DNA of 64,000 bases from Boletus sp. NGJ (Eukaryota; Basidiomycota; Agaricomycetes; Boletales; Boletaceae). Position numbers and translations under genes: made by a program. This document shows, in pieces, positions 49,701-60,491 of the stretch. How positions within the stretch are numbered: position 1 is the stretch's first letter; each line of letters begins with the position of its first letter. Under the pieces are notes generated by a model. It made no database searches and was not told the origin of the DNA. It saw only the letters and a list, made by a program, of their open reading frames with translations. Where the stretch lies: contig JAGTXK010000125.1 in NCBI GenBank assembly GCA_019096195.1, positions 124,001 to 188,000 of the forward strand. The letters are read 5' to 3'.

Positions 49701-50052
49701 CACTTGAAGAGGGAGACGACGCGTTTACGTACACGGGCAGACAATGCGTTTTTGAGAGCCAGAGCTGCAGCGTTGCGGATGTGTAGTTGTGAATTCTCAT
49801 TGGCAAGCTCCGCAGAGAGCATGGCCATGTACGCTGGCTGGATCGGCGAGTCAATGGGAGGTCCTGCAGTACGAGCCGAGACATACGTAGTTCTCTCTCG
49901 AGGCATTCTCGAGTTGCTGGGTAGCATTCTGACGCGTATTCGCGTCTGTTAATCGAGGAGAAGGTAAGTATATCAGTGCTCGCTGTCTAGTGCATGCAAA
50001 CGAGTGGCGTACCGGGAGATAGGGTATTTGCTAGGAGTTCGCTGGCGTTCAT
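46723..50052 (-). CDS. KAP95: Importin subunit beta-1 (karyopherin KAP95)
   Basis: Nuclear import receptor that carries importin-alpha/NLS cargo through the nuclear pore and releases it on Ran-GTP. About 860 residues of HEAT repeats, the usual size. The start at 50050-50052 gives [13 protein letters not shown], then an intron. Landmarks are [68 protein letters not shown], the acidic loop [10 protein letters not shown] (HEAT 8, cargo and Ran contact), [30 protein letters not shown] and [16 protein letters not shown]. It ends MIKRATV with TAG at 46723-46725. About a dozen short introns. It is divergent from LSM7 across 338 bp. Confidence 0.95.
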
Positions 50053-50390
50053 GATCAAGACTTGATGGTCGGTAGGGGTCGTCGTCGATGAGCGAATAGA
50101 CAGAAACGTCTGTAGTCAAGCGTCTGAATTGATCTTTTATTCAGTGCTGTTCTTTGTTTTTTTTGTTGATGAGTTTTCTTGGTGGGCTGAGGGAGGGAGG
50201 ACAGGACGCGCGGCAAGCGGGTGTTCAAAAATTATCATCTCGGAGTGGCCCTGCCCCAGGCAACGACCACGACGTCTCCTACACCACATAACACGTCAAT
50301 CCACACCACATCGTAGGTAATTCTCATATCACTGGCTCGATTTCTGTAGGTAATCCAAGCTCTCGCAGTTTCTCATCGACCCTTTGATCC
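50053..50390. promoter_or_regulatory. Divergent promoter, KAP95 / LSM7
   Basis: 338 bp between the two start codons. It contains T-rich runs (TTTGTTTTTTTTGTTG near 50152) and GC-rich blocks; no clear TATA box. Confidence 0.5.
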
Positions 50391-50953
50391 ATGGCAGATC
50401 GGGTCTGTTGCTCTTCCTGCGTCCAATCGCTGCCTCACCCTCTTCCCAGGCTCGAGGTGCTGCACGAGGTGGCCGTGGCGGTCCTGCCATCCGAGGTACA
50501 AGACCACCTCCACCTAGCGCTGATGCAAAGTAAGTGTTCCACCACCCACTTGCCATTCATGTTGATAAGACTCAAGTAAGAACAAGCGCGAAGCCATCCT
50601 TGATCTTTCAAAGTATGTAAACGAGAGGATACGGGTCAAGTTTACCGGTGGTCGTGAGGGTACGCTTACACACCGCCCGTCTCCTATGATACCCACTGAC
50701 CCTCTTCTGACAGTCACTGGCATCTTGAAGGGATACGATCAATTACTCAACCTTGTGCTTGACGAGGTCAAAGAAGAGTTCCAAGGTATCTAGACCTCCG
50801 TCCCGATTATGTCCTCTCTTACATCGCCAATCAGAACCCGAACCTCATATACGTATGCTGGGGTTGGTTGTCCTTCGTGGACCAACCGTCACGCTGTTGA
50901 GTCCCGTGGATGGCTCTGAAGAAATTGCAAATCCTTTCATCGCACAAGAATGA
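50391..50953 (+). CDS. LSM7: Sm-like protein LSM7
   Basis: Subunit of the heptameric LSM1-7 (mRNA decay) and LSM2-8 (U6 snRNA) rings, 121 residues. Exons: 50391..50402, 50450..50529, 50577..50659, 50714..50785, 50835..50953, frame kept throughout. The first exon is 12 nt (MADR). The N-terminal extension is RGG-rich (RGAARGGRGGPAIRGTRPPP). The Sm1 motif follows (YVNERIRVKFTGGREVTGIL, KGYDQLLNLVLDE) and the Sm2 motif includes LGLVVLRGPTVTLLSP, ending EEIANPFIAQE. The glycine-rich extension fits other fungal LSM7 proteins. It is divergent from KAP95 and convergent with the poly(A) polymerase gene. Confidence 0.94.
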
Positions 50954-51308
50954 TGGCGTCTCAGTCTCTTGTCATCATCCCTTTCCCATCGCCATGTCCA
51001 GACCCAAAAGTGAGAGTAGTAATGTACCTGTATCGTGCCTGCTGGTGTAGCAAGGACGATTCCAGGCATGATGTATTTGAATGCTGTCACTTCACCGTAG
51101 TAGAGTGATCACATGAAGCTGTTTCGAACGCAAAGGGTTGCGTAAAAAGCTACAGTGAGCATAACATCGTGTAAAAGACCCCCTTCAAATTTGAGCGTGT
51201 TGTGGCTTCTTGACTCACAGTATGCTGTATCTCGTGAAGAGGAGTGGCAATTTCAAGCGCTCGATCATCTATTCCTACCAGTTCCAGATGTGATTACAAG
51301 CATTTGGC
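50954..51308. other. Convergent 3' spacer
   Basis: 355 bp between LSM7 and the polymerase gene; 3' UTR sequence only, no gene seen. Confidence 0.5.
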
Positions 51309-54300
51309 TCATCGGAGTGGCGTTACACTTCGCGGTGATCCCGCAAGGTTCACAGAGCTGGGAGCAGAGGGTATCGTGTGCGGCTGTCCTGGATTCGCGG
51401 GTGATTTCAACCCTGGCTGACTTCCTAATTTGACAGGTATTTGCATTGGTGGTTGAGGCGACGAGTAACGCAGGGGTTCCTCGTGTGTCGTTGGCGAGGA
51501 TGGTGACATGGAGGTTGGAGATGGCGTAGAAGCTGGGTAGGGATAAGAGACCAAGTTCAAGTTCATCTCTACACCTCCAGGTGTTTGGAGGAGGTTCGTT
51601 CTCATGGGGGATTGGGAAGGTGACCTTGACTTGATCCTCCCACTTGAGATATTGAGGTGACGCTGGGCCAGCTGGGAAAAGGAAGGAGAAGATGAAGATG
51701 ACCGAGAGTCGGATCGAGAAAAGTGGTCGGGGTGCGGTGCGGTCATGACAACCGACGGGACATGCCCGTGCGGAAAGAATGTGTGCGAGTATGCCGACAA
51801 TGGTAAACCTGCCGCCCCAGTCATCGATGATTTTCCATCGCCAGAGAAGCCGCGGTCAGAAAGGTTTATGGCCGATAAGTCATGCTCGAGGGGAGGTACA
51901 CTCTCCCCGAGGTCGTTTGTGTGAAGATGATATGATGACATAGATGACAATTGAGATCCAGATATAGGGTATGTACTGAGTGTCACATTGACAGCGTGTT
52001 CTTCCGTGTTGGAGAATGGTGGCGAAATGCGAGATCGCGTCGCAGTAGTTTCATAGAATACAGTAGATGTGTCAGGAGCCTGGGAAGGAATTTGAACATG
52101 AATGTGATGTGAGCGCGTGGAGGGCCCAGTTTGAAAGAGGGCAGGGGCTGGATATGTGACCGATGGCCATGAGAAACGATTGGTTGCTTTCCGGCTCGGA
52201 GGTCCAGACTGGGAACGCCGGATAAGATCGGCCTTCTGTGATATCGTCTCGGCTTCCTGGTCGATAATGGGATGAATAATTCGGTCATCTAGCGAGTTTG
52301 CGAGCTTTGATATCAACCTCCCTCTAGAGCTTGAAGGCTGAGCAATCGTCGTCACCGGTATAGAAGGGGGTTCGCCCAAGGATCCCTCGTTGAAGGACCG
52401 GATAGATTGAAGGTCATCAGATCCAGCAGCTTCCGAGCGAGTCTCCTCGTCATTCAGAATCTCAAGGCTATCCCCTGACGCAGTTGATGCAGCGCACTCC
52501 CTTGCGAAAGTCGAAGCTGTCGCCAGTGCAATGCCCTGATCAAGCTGGTCCTGGAATATTGCGTGATGTTCTGGAGACGCTTCGGGAGGAGGAGGGCTAG
52601 TCCACTGGCTTCGCTTTGGAGCCATGTGTTCAGGCATGTGGTGTTCTGCAGTAGTTCGTCTTGCGGGCTCAAGGAACTCCGGTTTAGGTGAACGATGCTC
52701 AGAGGACACACCCCTTGATTGCATTGGGCTGGTACCAGCGCTGAGGGGACCCTGTGGCGGAAGTGACAGGCGGGGAGGTACGAAAAGTGAAGGGGGTGGA
52801 GCCGGAGCTGTGCCACCAGCCTTCTCCTCGCAGAGTTGGGACAACGTCAGAATTGCACGCGGCCGCATTGCCAGAATACGAGACGCGCGCATGAATTCGC
52901 CACGTATCTGCCAGGTAAGGTAAATATGATTCTGCTGGAAGTTGAGACTTGCAGCTACCTGGTATAATCCCTCCTTGGTAACGCATCGCGCAACATTGAA
53001 ATTAGTCTCAAAAGGATCCTAAATAGAAATGGATACTTTACATGAAGCGCAAAGGACTGACAACTCACCTCTATGCAAAACCGATTTCGTTCCCTAGCAT
53101 CATTGAACTTGGAATTCGAAAGCTGATGTGAATGGTCAGCTCCTGAAGGCATAATGATGGTTGCTCCAACGTACATCATTTTGCCATCCTTTGCTTTCCT
53201 TCTTGAGCAATCCAGCACGTATCGAAGCAACACCAGTGTTGTATGAGAAATCACGAGAATAGTAACGGAAAAATTCGATTAGGCTACACGACGAATGATC
53301 AGGTTCGTTTAATATCATGAAAGATGTGAACTTACAGTTCAGCAACGCTTTCTGTATTAGATGACTGCCAACGTTGGCATAGGAGCTCAATATCATCAAA
53401 GAACCTAAAAACAGCGATGATATGAAGTTCCCTAGTGATAAGTACTTGTGCTCTAACCATGTATTGTAACCACCAATATGCGTGTCCTCCTGTATGGGAT
53501 GAGCATGGGAATCAAATCAGTGTGCGGTGCTAACCTGGGAAATCGGGCGCAATGGGGGCATCTGCTGGAGATTTGGAAGTACGGGAGGGTTCTTGACATG
53601 AATAAGGAAATATATGACTAAGAGAACATAGCCATAGGACGACAGTGTCCCTTGGTACGGCGAGTTGATTTTTCTGGGTTGAGAGCGGGTGAGACAAAGG
53701 AACCGAACTTCGCAACCAGCATGAGCACCAACCTCCGCTTACTCCAAACCTTGACTGTACTTTGTCATTGAGTATGTGGCGTGAAAAGGTGGCGCAAGAT
53801 GACTTACGGAATAGGACGAGTGTGCGGACGCGAGTCGGGTCAATCATGGCGTAACACATCAGCAAGCGCGTGTTTTCTAGTGCCAACCTATTCTCAAAAC
53901 CAATATCACAAGCAATACCTGAAGGAAGCCCTGGCGAAGGGTCCAAGGATAGCTTGACGATCGGAATGCGCGCATGGGGCAAAGGCTTGACATGAAATTT
54001 GGTTTCTGGCGTTGTTGATCAACATGCGAATCGAGTGCCTGCTACAGAAACGAAGACGAACCACGTTCAAGGAGATCACCAAGCATAGTGACAAGGTCGG
54101 AAGCGGAGAGGCGCTCATGCGAATCGATGAGGCAACAGAGGTCCATATCTGTCGAGGGGATCAACGTTGGTGGTGTTGGAAAGAAGGCACTGACCTGAAT
54201 TACGAAGACTGAAGCCGTTGGCGGTGCTTCCGAAGGAGAGAAGACGGCTGCCAGGTTCTATAGTACGGATTAAGCGTTCGAGTAGTTTCCTGACATCCTC

Positions 54301-54682
54301 CTTGACTGCCATCTCTTCTGTAGTTGGGAGGAGTTGTATAACGAAATCAAATAGTGCTTGAGAGAGCTCGACGATGAAGAAACGGTGTTTGGAAGCATGC
54401 CTGCTACGCTGATTCTGGGTGTGGACATAGGGCAGCGACTGGACGCTGGAGGGAACAGCAATTGCGGCCTGCGCCATACGTGGGGGGTGTTGCTGACCCG
54501 AAGAGAACCTACAGCGTCGAGTTACGGATGGCGGTCCTGCGGGTCCTTTGAGGATGAGCAAGCTTGACAATGGCGACCGCAGAAGAACGGGAACGGAATC
54601 CGCGACGATCACCTTCGCCGTGCGAGGGCTGAATTAAGACTGGGTGATGCCCAAGTGGCACACTGCCTGATTCGGAAGCCAT
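51309..54682 (-). CDS. Non-canonical poly(A)/poly(U) polymerase (Cid1/TUT type)
   Basis: Nucleotidyltransferase of the Cid1/TRF/TUTase group, which adds A or U residues to RNA 3' ends. The catalytic core is visible: LLSFGSTANGFSLRNS joined across an intron to DMDLCCLID (the Gly-Ser and the first two catalytic Asp), then PIVKLSLDPSP and IACDIGFEN with the third Asp. The central domain and PAP-associated region follow, with FRYYSRDFSYNTGVASIRAG and EDPFETNFNVARCVT. The last exon (51309-52892) encodes about 500 residues that are Pro/Ser-rich and look disordered, ending LAGSPRSVTPLR. The N-terminus is uncertain: the ATG at 54682 (MASESGSVPLGHHP) needs an intron, while a frame from 54612 is open but looks less natural. 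Whether it adds A or U cannot be told by eye. Confidence 0.82.
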
Positions 54683-55084
54683 TGTCAATTATTGAAGTAG
54701 TAACTTGTGACTATGTACAGCACTACTAAGTACTAGTCTATGTCTGCCCAACTCGTTTCCGTCTTGGAGCACAGAACAATGCACTGTTCCCGGCAGGTGG
54801 CACTATAGGCGTCCTGTGTAGACGAAGCTCACTGCAGGGACAAAAATATGACACACAGCCTCGGGCTTGCAACACGCGATGACTCAGCGTAGAGTGTGTG
54901 GATAAAGAGATATTTGGAGCATCATACAGAGCTATTTAGTAAAGTCCATAGGACATACACAAGCAAGATGTGGGGGGAAATACGCCAGTCATCCAGAGGC
55001 AGAAGGATGAAATTGCGAAGCTATGTATACTCACAGAGGGTACAGAACGGTTAGGAATGGTGGGATAAGTGCAATATAGCCAAG
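54683..55084. other. Spacer upstream of polymerase gene
   Basis: 400 bp holding the polymerase promoter and the cofilin 3' UTR. No gene found. A small palindromic AGTACTAGT stretch near 54728 is noted only. Confidence 0.5.
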
Positions 55085-55674
55085 TCAGCGGGAAGTCGAT
55101 TTAGCTTTGGCAAGAACTGCAACAGGCTGAAATTAGCATACAGCAACGCATTCTGGGAAAGCTGACAAACGTGTCTCGTAGCTGACTTCAGTAGAGTCCG
55201 TACCCTGAATCTCTACTGCGATGCCGTCGAGCTTTCGCCTGAGAGCATCTCGTGAAGACGCGAACAACATCTTTGATTTGATTTTGGCATCATCTGGAGA
55301 CCTGATGAAATCCAGCGGCACAGCATGAATGAGAACCGGCGAATAGTTACACTGAACAGACGCCACTGACCAGGAGATGAAGCAGAGTTTGTTCCTCTTT
55401 CCATCCTTCTCGAATTCGAAATCATAGACTGCCCACCTGCACTGATCCGCTGGAAGGGCACTCAAAAAACCATCGTAGTCAGATTCTGCGGAACTCTTTT
55501 CGACGATGATCTCCTTCAAGTCATCGCTGATCTTGAAGATGATGTACTTGAGCTTCTTGCCTAACTTGAGCTCTCGGAACGTTGTGAGACATATGTCTGA
55601 CGCTTGGACACCAGAAGCCTGCGAATCTCTCAAAATTGGTCGTCGGGCGCCGTGAACGGTGTCGGGCTCACCAT
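55085..55674 (-). CDS. COF1: Cofilin (ADF family)
   Basis: Actin-depolymerising factor that severs and disassembles actin filaments. The first exon is just the ATG codon (55672-55674), immediately followed by a GTGAGC donor; exon 2 then reads ASGVQASDICLTTFRELKLG, matching the family N-terminus. Further landmarks are KKLKYIIFKISDDLKEI, the actin-binding WAVYDFEFEKDGKRNKLCF, SWSPDDAKIKSKMLFASS and RRKLDGIAVEIQGTD. A last intron joins EVSYET to LLAKAKSTSR and a TGA at 55085-55087. Expected length is about 140 residues, as usual. A regulatory Ser near the N-terminus (S3 after Met) is present. It is divergent from TFIIE beta over 136 bp. Confidence 0.93.
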
Positions 55675-55810
55675 GATGAACTGACAGATAGAGACTGGTT
55701 GCGATACCAATCGCGATCAAGACTATGGGATTGTATCGAAACGGAAACAGCCAAAGCTCCGACCTAACTTTGCTTGCGTAAGCGGGGGCCTCGCTCTGCT
55801 CCCGACCGTC
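55675..55810. promoter_or_regulatory. Divergent promoter, cofilin / TFIIE beta
   Basis: Only 136 bp lie between the two start codons. No TATA box is obvious. Confidence 0.5.
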
Positions 55811-56758
55811 ATGTCGTCCCTTTCCAAGGACGCCGACGCGTTCAAGCGGGTGCTACACCGCCAGGACTATAGTTCCTGGCACTCGCAGCCCGCAGCCAAT
55901 GTCAATACACAACTGGTATTTGCAGTCGACTACCTCAAAGTGATGCGAGCATCCATCTGTGTGACAGCGAGGCTGACTCTATATGTAGTCCACACCAAAT
56001 CCAATGAGGTTGCAGGACATTGCAATCGTGACGAACGCACCTCTGGATACGGATGTCATCCTACTGGAGAAATTCAAGTCGCATGACCGCATACAATATG
56101 ACCCCAAAACGGATCTTTACTCCTACCGCGTAGGTCCCGCGAGTGGCTGCAGCATATGAGGGCTGAATCGTCTGAAGCACGACTTCAACTTTCGCAACAA
56201 AGCTGCACTTCTAACGGAAATACAACGCCAAACTCGGAAAGGAGGCGGCATACCTGTTCGCGCGCTGAAAGAGTCCTGGAAGGAAGCACCACAGGCGATC
56301 GAAGAGCTTGAGAAGGAGGGTGAGGTCCTTGTTACCCGCACTGTCAAGGATGGGCAATTGAGAATGGTGTTTTGGAACGAAATCAAACCCGACGAGGAGA
56401 GCGGAGGAAACGCGGTTGAGAAGGGTAAGCTTTCATTACTTAATTCATCCTATGAGGCGTTAATACGTGTACCCTTCAGAATTTCTTGATCTATGGCATC
56501 AGCTTAAAGTGCCGAACGACGTTGATTTGCTCAAAGCACTTGCGTCAGGTATGTACTCATCCAACTCCCCTGAATGGCGCCTGTAGTTTTGCAGAGGGGT
56601 TGCAGGCTACCGCGGCAGAAGCCCCGATACCCAAAGCTCCTTCGACCACCAAGAAGAAAGGGAAGCGTTCTGTCCCTCGGCAAAGGCAGGTCAAGATCAC
56701 GAATGTCCATTTGAGGGGGGAAATAGATTTATCTCGGGACTATCAATCCACCAAATAA
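55811..56758 (+). CDS. TFA2: Transcription initiation factor IIE subunit beta
   Basis: TFIIE beta subunit; with TFIIE alpha it recruits and controls TFIIH at RNA polymerase II promoters. Start MSSLSKDADAFKRVLHRQ; winged-helix 1 (TQLVFAVDYLK, then NPMRLQDIAIVTNAPL and VILLEKFKSHDRIQYD); winged-helix 2 (FNFRNKAALLTEIQRQTRKG, GIPVRALKESWKEAPQAIEE, LRMVFWNE); and a Lys/Arg-rich C-terminal tail (TTKKKGKRSVPRQRQVKITN) ending LSRDYQSTK. Four or more short introns; outer limits are firm. Its start could lie further upstream if a first exon was missed, because the N-terminus is shorter than in some fungi. Confidence 0.9.
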
Positions 56759-56951
56759 CGCTGGCATTTTAGCTCATCCTTCGAGGTACCCTACCTGACG
56801 TTTTTTTAGTAAACAATATATAATTCCATCATTCCCACTGTTTGTAGAACATCAGTTTCGGATCGAACATGGTTTTGTTGGATAACAATCATGGCACGAT
56901 GTCGTCTGGAAACAAAAAATAAAAAACTGCATGTCTTGGTGGGCCATTTGG

Positions 56952-58412
56952 TCACTGCGTCTCTTCTACTTTCAGTAGTACCTTCTTCCCGTATTTCCCG
57001 CCCGCCAGGCGAGAAATCGCGGTGCGTATTTTCTCGTTGGCAACTGAGTCCGACTCTTGACTTCCGATCACTAAGATCTCATGTTCTGGGCTTTCAAGCT
57101 ACGCGATGATCAGCCAACGGACCTGGCCGCCAGTGGAGTATTACACTTGCCCTTCCTTCCCGTATAAGACCAGTGAGTGTATGCATCATCTGAAGACGTT
57201 CGTCAAGGGTTTTCTGATCGTACCATCGTGTTTGCCAAAATCCGTGACACGTCAAGTTCCTAAAAATGAAAAGCGACGTTGGCAATGACAAGGGATCTTT
57301 CGACATGGCTCCGTATGATACTAGATGTGAATTTTCACCAAGCAAACGTGCCATCTGAGTTGTAGTTTTTCCGCCTACGCAATTAAGACCCAGTTTGACG
57401 TCCTAGAAGAATATTATAGCAGAAATCCACACCAAATAGGGATGAACCTACTTTGCCTTGTGTCCAAGATGAGAATGTAGCTTTGAAAGCCCTTTCCGAC
57501 AGTTCATCGTAAGTCGCAACATGAGTCGCTCCCAAGGCTCTCAGATGGAATTTCAGGGATTCCACATCGGCTCTTCCCATTATTTCAGCTGTGATATAAA
57601 AGAATGGATCGAACTTCTGACCGATCGCGGATGAAGTTGATAGTTTTGAATCCCTTGGAGGCAGCTATCTGAATAACTGCTCGCCCAACCTGCTTGCATC
57701 CTCAGCACTCGTAGTGACGGGAAAAGACAAATTACTCGTACGGCGCTATTCGCTCCGTTTTGTACCAGCCAATCACCCTCTTTCAGCTGAACAAAGTCAT
57801 GAAGCATATTATAAGCGGTGGGCGGATTAACCTAGGAGGCAATCATCAATCAGTTTGGCCAGGTCAACGAATACACATAAATACTGTGAGAGTTGCAGCT
57901 TGCACTGCGTTCAACCCTGAGGAATCCACGTCCACCTTGAGCACATCCTCGACGCGAACATTCCTACTCGACACCCAGGTTCCCATTTGCGGCTTCGTCA
58001 TGACTACCCAATCCCTCTCCTTCAGATCCGTGACGCCATCCCCAACGGAAAGGACCTCCGCTACCCCCTCGTTCCCAGCGACGAATACTGGACATGTATC
58101 AGACGACAAGTCCGTACTAGGAGAAGGCCGCGCTGGATAGACTCCTTCGATGACGTTGATATCAGCGGGGTTGATGGGGGAAAGAAGAAATCGGACATTC
58201 GCGGTTTTTGGTGCTGGGGGAGGGAGATTTGGGAAACTGATTGTGGAAAGAACAGAGGACGGGTCGCCGTTTTTGCTGTACACTATGGCTCTTTGACCTA
58301 GACAAGTAGTCGAAGTTCGGAATGCGCGAACGACGGAACTGACCGCGACGTTGCCGCCGCCGCGGCGACTCGACAGACCGCAGAGCATACTGTAGGCGGA
58401 AGTTTGATTCAT
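56952..58412 (-). CDS. ETR1: Mitochondrial enoyl-[acyl-carrier-protein] reductase (ETR1/MECR)
   Basis: NADPH-dependent 2-enoyl thioester reductase, the last step of the mitochondrial fatty-acid synthesis cycle that feeds lipoic acid production and respiration. Start at 58410-58412; the N-terminus is Arg/Ser-rich with no acids (RRGGGNVAVSSVVRAFRTST), a mitochondrial presequence. Then RAIVYSKNGDPSSVL, SPINPADINVIEGVYP, the catalytic-loop region, TVNPPTAYNMLHDFVQL, WLVQNGANSAVGRAVIQIA (NADPH-binding), KLGLNCVGGKTTTQMARLL, and GFWQTRWYD. A final intron joins LIREG to LESPEHEILVIG, and the protein ends GGKYGKKVLLKVEETQ with TGA at 56952-56954. Several short introns; total length fits the family (about 390). 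Confidence 0.93.
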
Positions 58413-58876
58413 CGTGGTCAGGCAGGCTGCTAAGCAAGGAGTCAAGTAAGTGTGAAGGGAATACATACACACAACAGTGCCTTAGAAAAAAAGTAAGAAA
58501 GGCGTGATCAAGACTTGATACTGAATAAACATTCAGCTCCAAGTGATGGTAGCCTAATAAATCGTAGAAGATACATTACAGTAATCATCAGCGCCAAATG
58601 CCACTACCAGAACCTAGGCGTACAACCTAAGAGGTATCATAGATATGAGGTGAACATGCATCATACGTACAAATCTAGACGATGGTGGTGCAGTGCATAG
58701 CACATATCGGAAACATAATATCCACAACAAGTATCCTGGTTGACAGCAAAGAGTCAATCACTGAAAAGCAAGACCGATGATATCATGTCGAAGAGCAAGT
58801 AAATATCGTGAGGAATGAACCATAAACCCGGTATAGGGGATAAATATTAGAATCATTACCCGCCCGGTGGTAAGCG
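58413..58876. other. Spacer upstream of ETR1
   Basis: 460 bp between the ETR1 start and the 3' end of the coiled-coil gene. AT-rich, no gene found; should contain the ETR1 promoter. Confidence 0.5.
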
Positions 58877-60233
58877 TTATGTAGGATCCATTGTTCTTCT
58901 CGGGTTTTTCAAGGGTACAGGTATAGAGGTATTTTCTTTCTCATCCACTTCGCTTGGCGTGAAAGCGATGCTGACTCTTCGATTGGGGAACTTGGTCTTG
59001 GATTCCACGCTTGAAGTGGACGCTCGGCGTAAAGCACTTGTGATGGGTAGTTTAGTATTTGCGGCCCTCCCTAGGGTAGAGGGAACTCGCAGCGGAATGG
59101 GTGGCGAAGTTCGGGCACCAACGGTGGAAGTTCGCGAGATCTTCGAAGGCGGTCCTGCACTTACCACCGGTCGTCCGGCAGTGGATGGGGGTGCGCCCGT
59201 TCGACCAGCAGTCGGACCCACAGTGCCCCGTGACGGGTGTTTGCGCTTTACCTGAACAGTGACAAAGAGGGCGGGCAAAGGTAAGCTTCTCTCTCAGTCT
59301 CGGGGGGGTGATACGCACTAGTTCAAGTTCTTGCTGCTTCGATTCCAATGCGATGTTAAGGCCGTTAATATCTTCCTTATCTTGGTCAAGTTGTTTGTTC
59401 AGTTGGACAATTGTAACCTCCATAACTGCGCTATCCTTTTGCAATTGCTGGATCTGGATGCGCAGCCTAGAAATTTCCGATGAGAAGTTGTCCCGCTCTG
59501 TCTCAACATCACCCTTCTCCCGTGACAAGGTATTACGCTCCGCCTCAAGGTCGTTCCTCTCCCGTTCGAGTTGCGAGAGGTGGTGACGAAGCTGGCGTAT
59601 AGCTTCCCCGCTCGCCTCTTCTGCAATGGCGGACTTTTCTTTGAGTCTAGTGAATTCGGTTTCCGTGTTCTCTACCGTCTGCGCCAAGGAGTTGCGCTCC
59701 GCCTCGAGGTCGTTCCTCTCCCGTTCGAGCTGTGAAAGTTTTCGATGTAACTGACGCAGAGCTTCTCCGCTGGCCTCATCCATGATACTCCTCTCCACAC
59801 TCTCCCTACGGCTGTTGTCTACCTCCTCCTCCAGATGACGACACATCTTCTCCAAGTCTGCAGCCTTCTTCTTCCACGACCGGACTACGCTCTTGCGTCT
59901 ATCGTTCTCTTTCTCCGAGGCATCGAGACGGATCGTTAGAGCCTCGACCAGTTCATCACGGGCGCCCAGATCAATATCGAACTGCGCGCACATCTCTTGT
60001 TGCAGTGCGAGCTGGGTGCGGAGGGACCAGATGATATCCTCCTCGCGGGAGGCGGTGCGTGAGTGTACGCCTGGTGGAGGAGTAGGGGGCGTCTGTTGTG
60101 TGTAATACGTTGTGGCATTTGCACAAAAAGGATCAGGTGGAGGATGGCGTGCAGTTGATTGAGCATCCAAGTGATCTAGGTCACCGTCATTTCCCTCCCG
60201 TGGCTTGAGGGCGCTGCTTATTTTTGACCACAT
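58877..60233 (-). CDS. Coiled-coil protein with internal duplication, unknown function
   Basis: Unrecognised protein of about 430 residues. It starts MWSKISSALKPREGNDGD, has a Pro/Thr-rich stretch (TQQTPPTPPPGVHS), then a long coiled coil from about residue 65 to 300 rich in Glu, Arg and Leu, and after one intron a basic, Ser/Pro/Arg-rich tail (KRKHPSRGTVGP; RTSPPIPLRVPSTLGRA) ending NPRRTMDPT. Inside the coiled coil a segment of about 33 residues occurs twice: EASGEALRQLHRKLSQLERE and EASGEAIRQLRHHLSQLERE, each followed by RNDLEAERN. The plan (coiled coil plus basic disordered tail) suits a cytoskeletal, spindle-pole or microtubule protein, but this is inference. Confidence 0.78.
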
Positions 60234-60491
60234 GGTAGCGGTCGAACCTTGAGCTGGAGCTTTAAATTTGCGGTTGATACCTTGTCGCTTGGACGATCAA
60301 AAAGCCGATACAGAGAGCACAGAGAGAAGGGCTCATACGCGTAGTCACGTGAATAATGAACTTAACGCGTCGGATTACGCGTCCCGCTTGCAAAGGTCAG
60401 GTAAGTACAGTCACCATTTCTTTACTCATTTGTTTGAACAAGCGTACACCCCCACCGGTTGTAATAACGCTATACAAAGCTACTGATTCCT

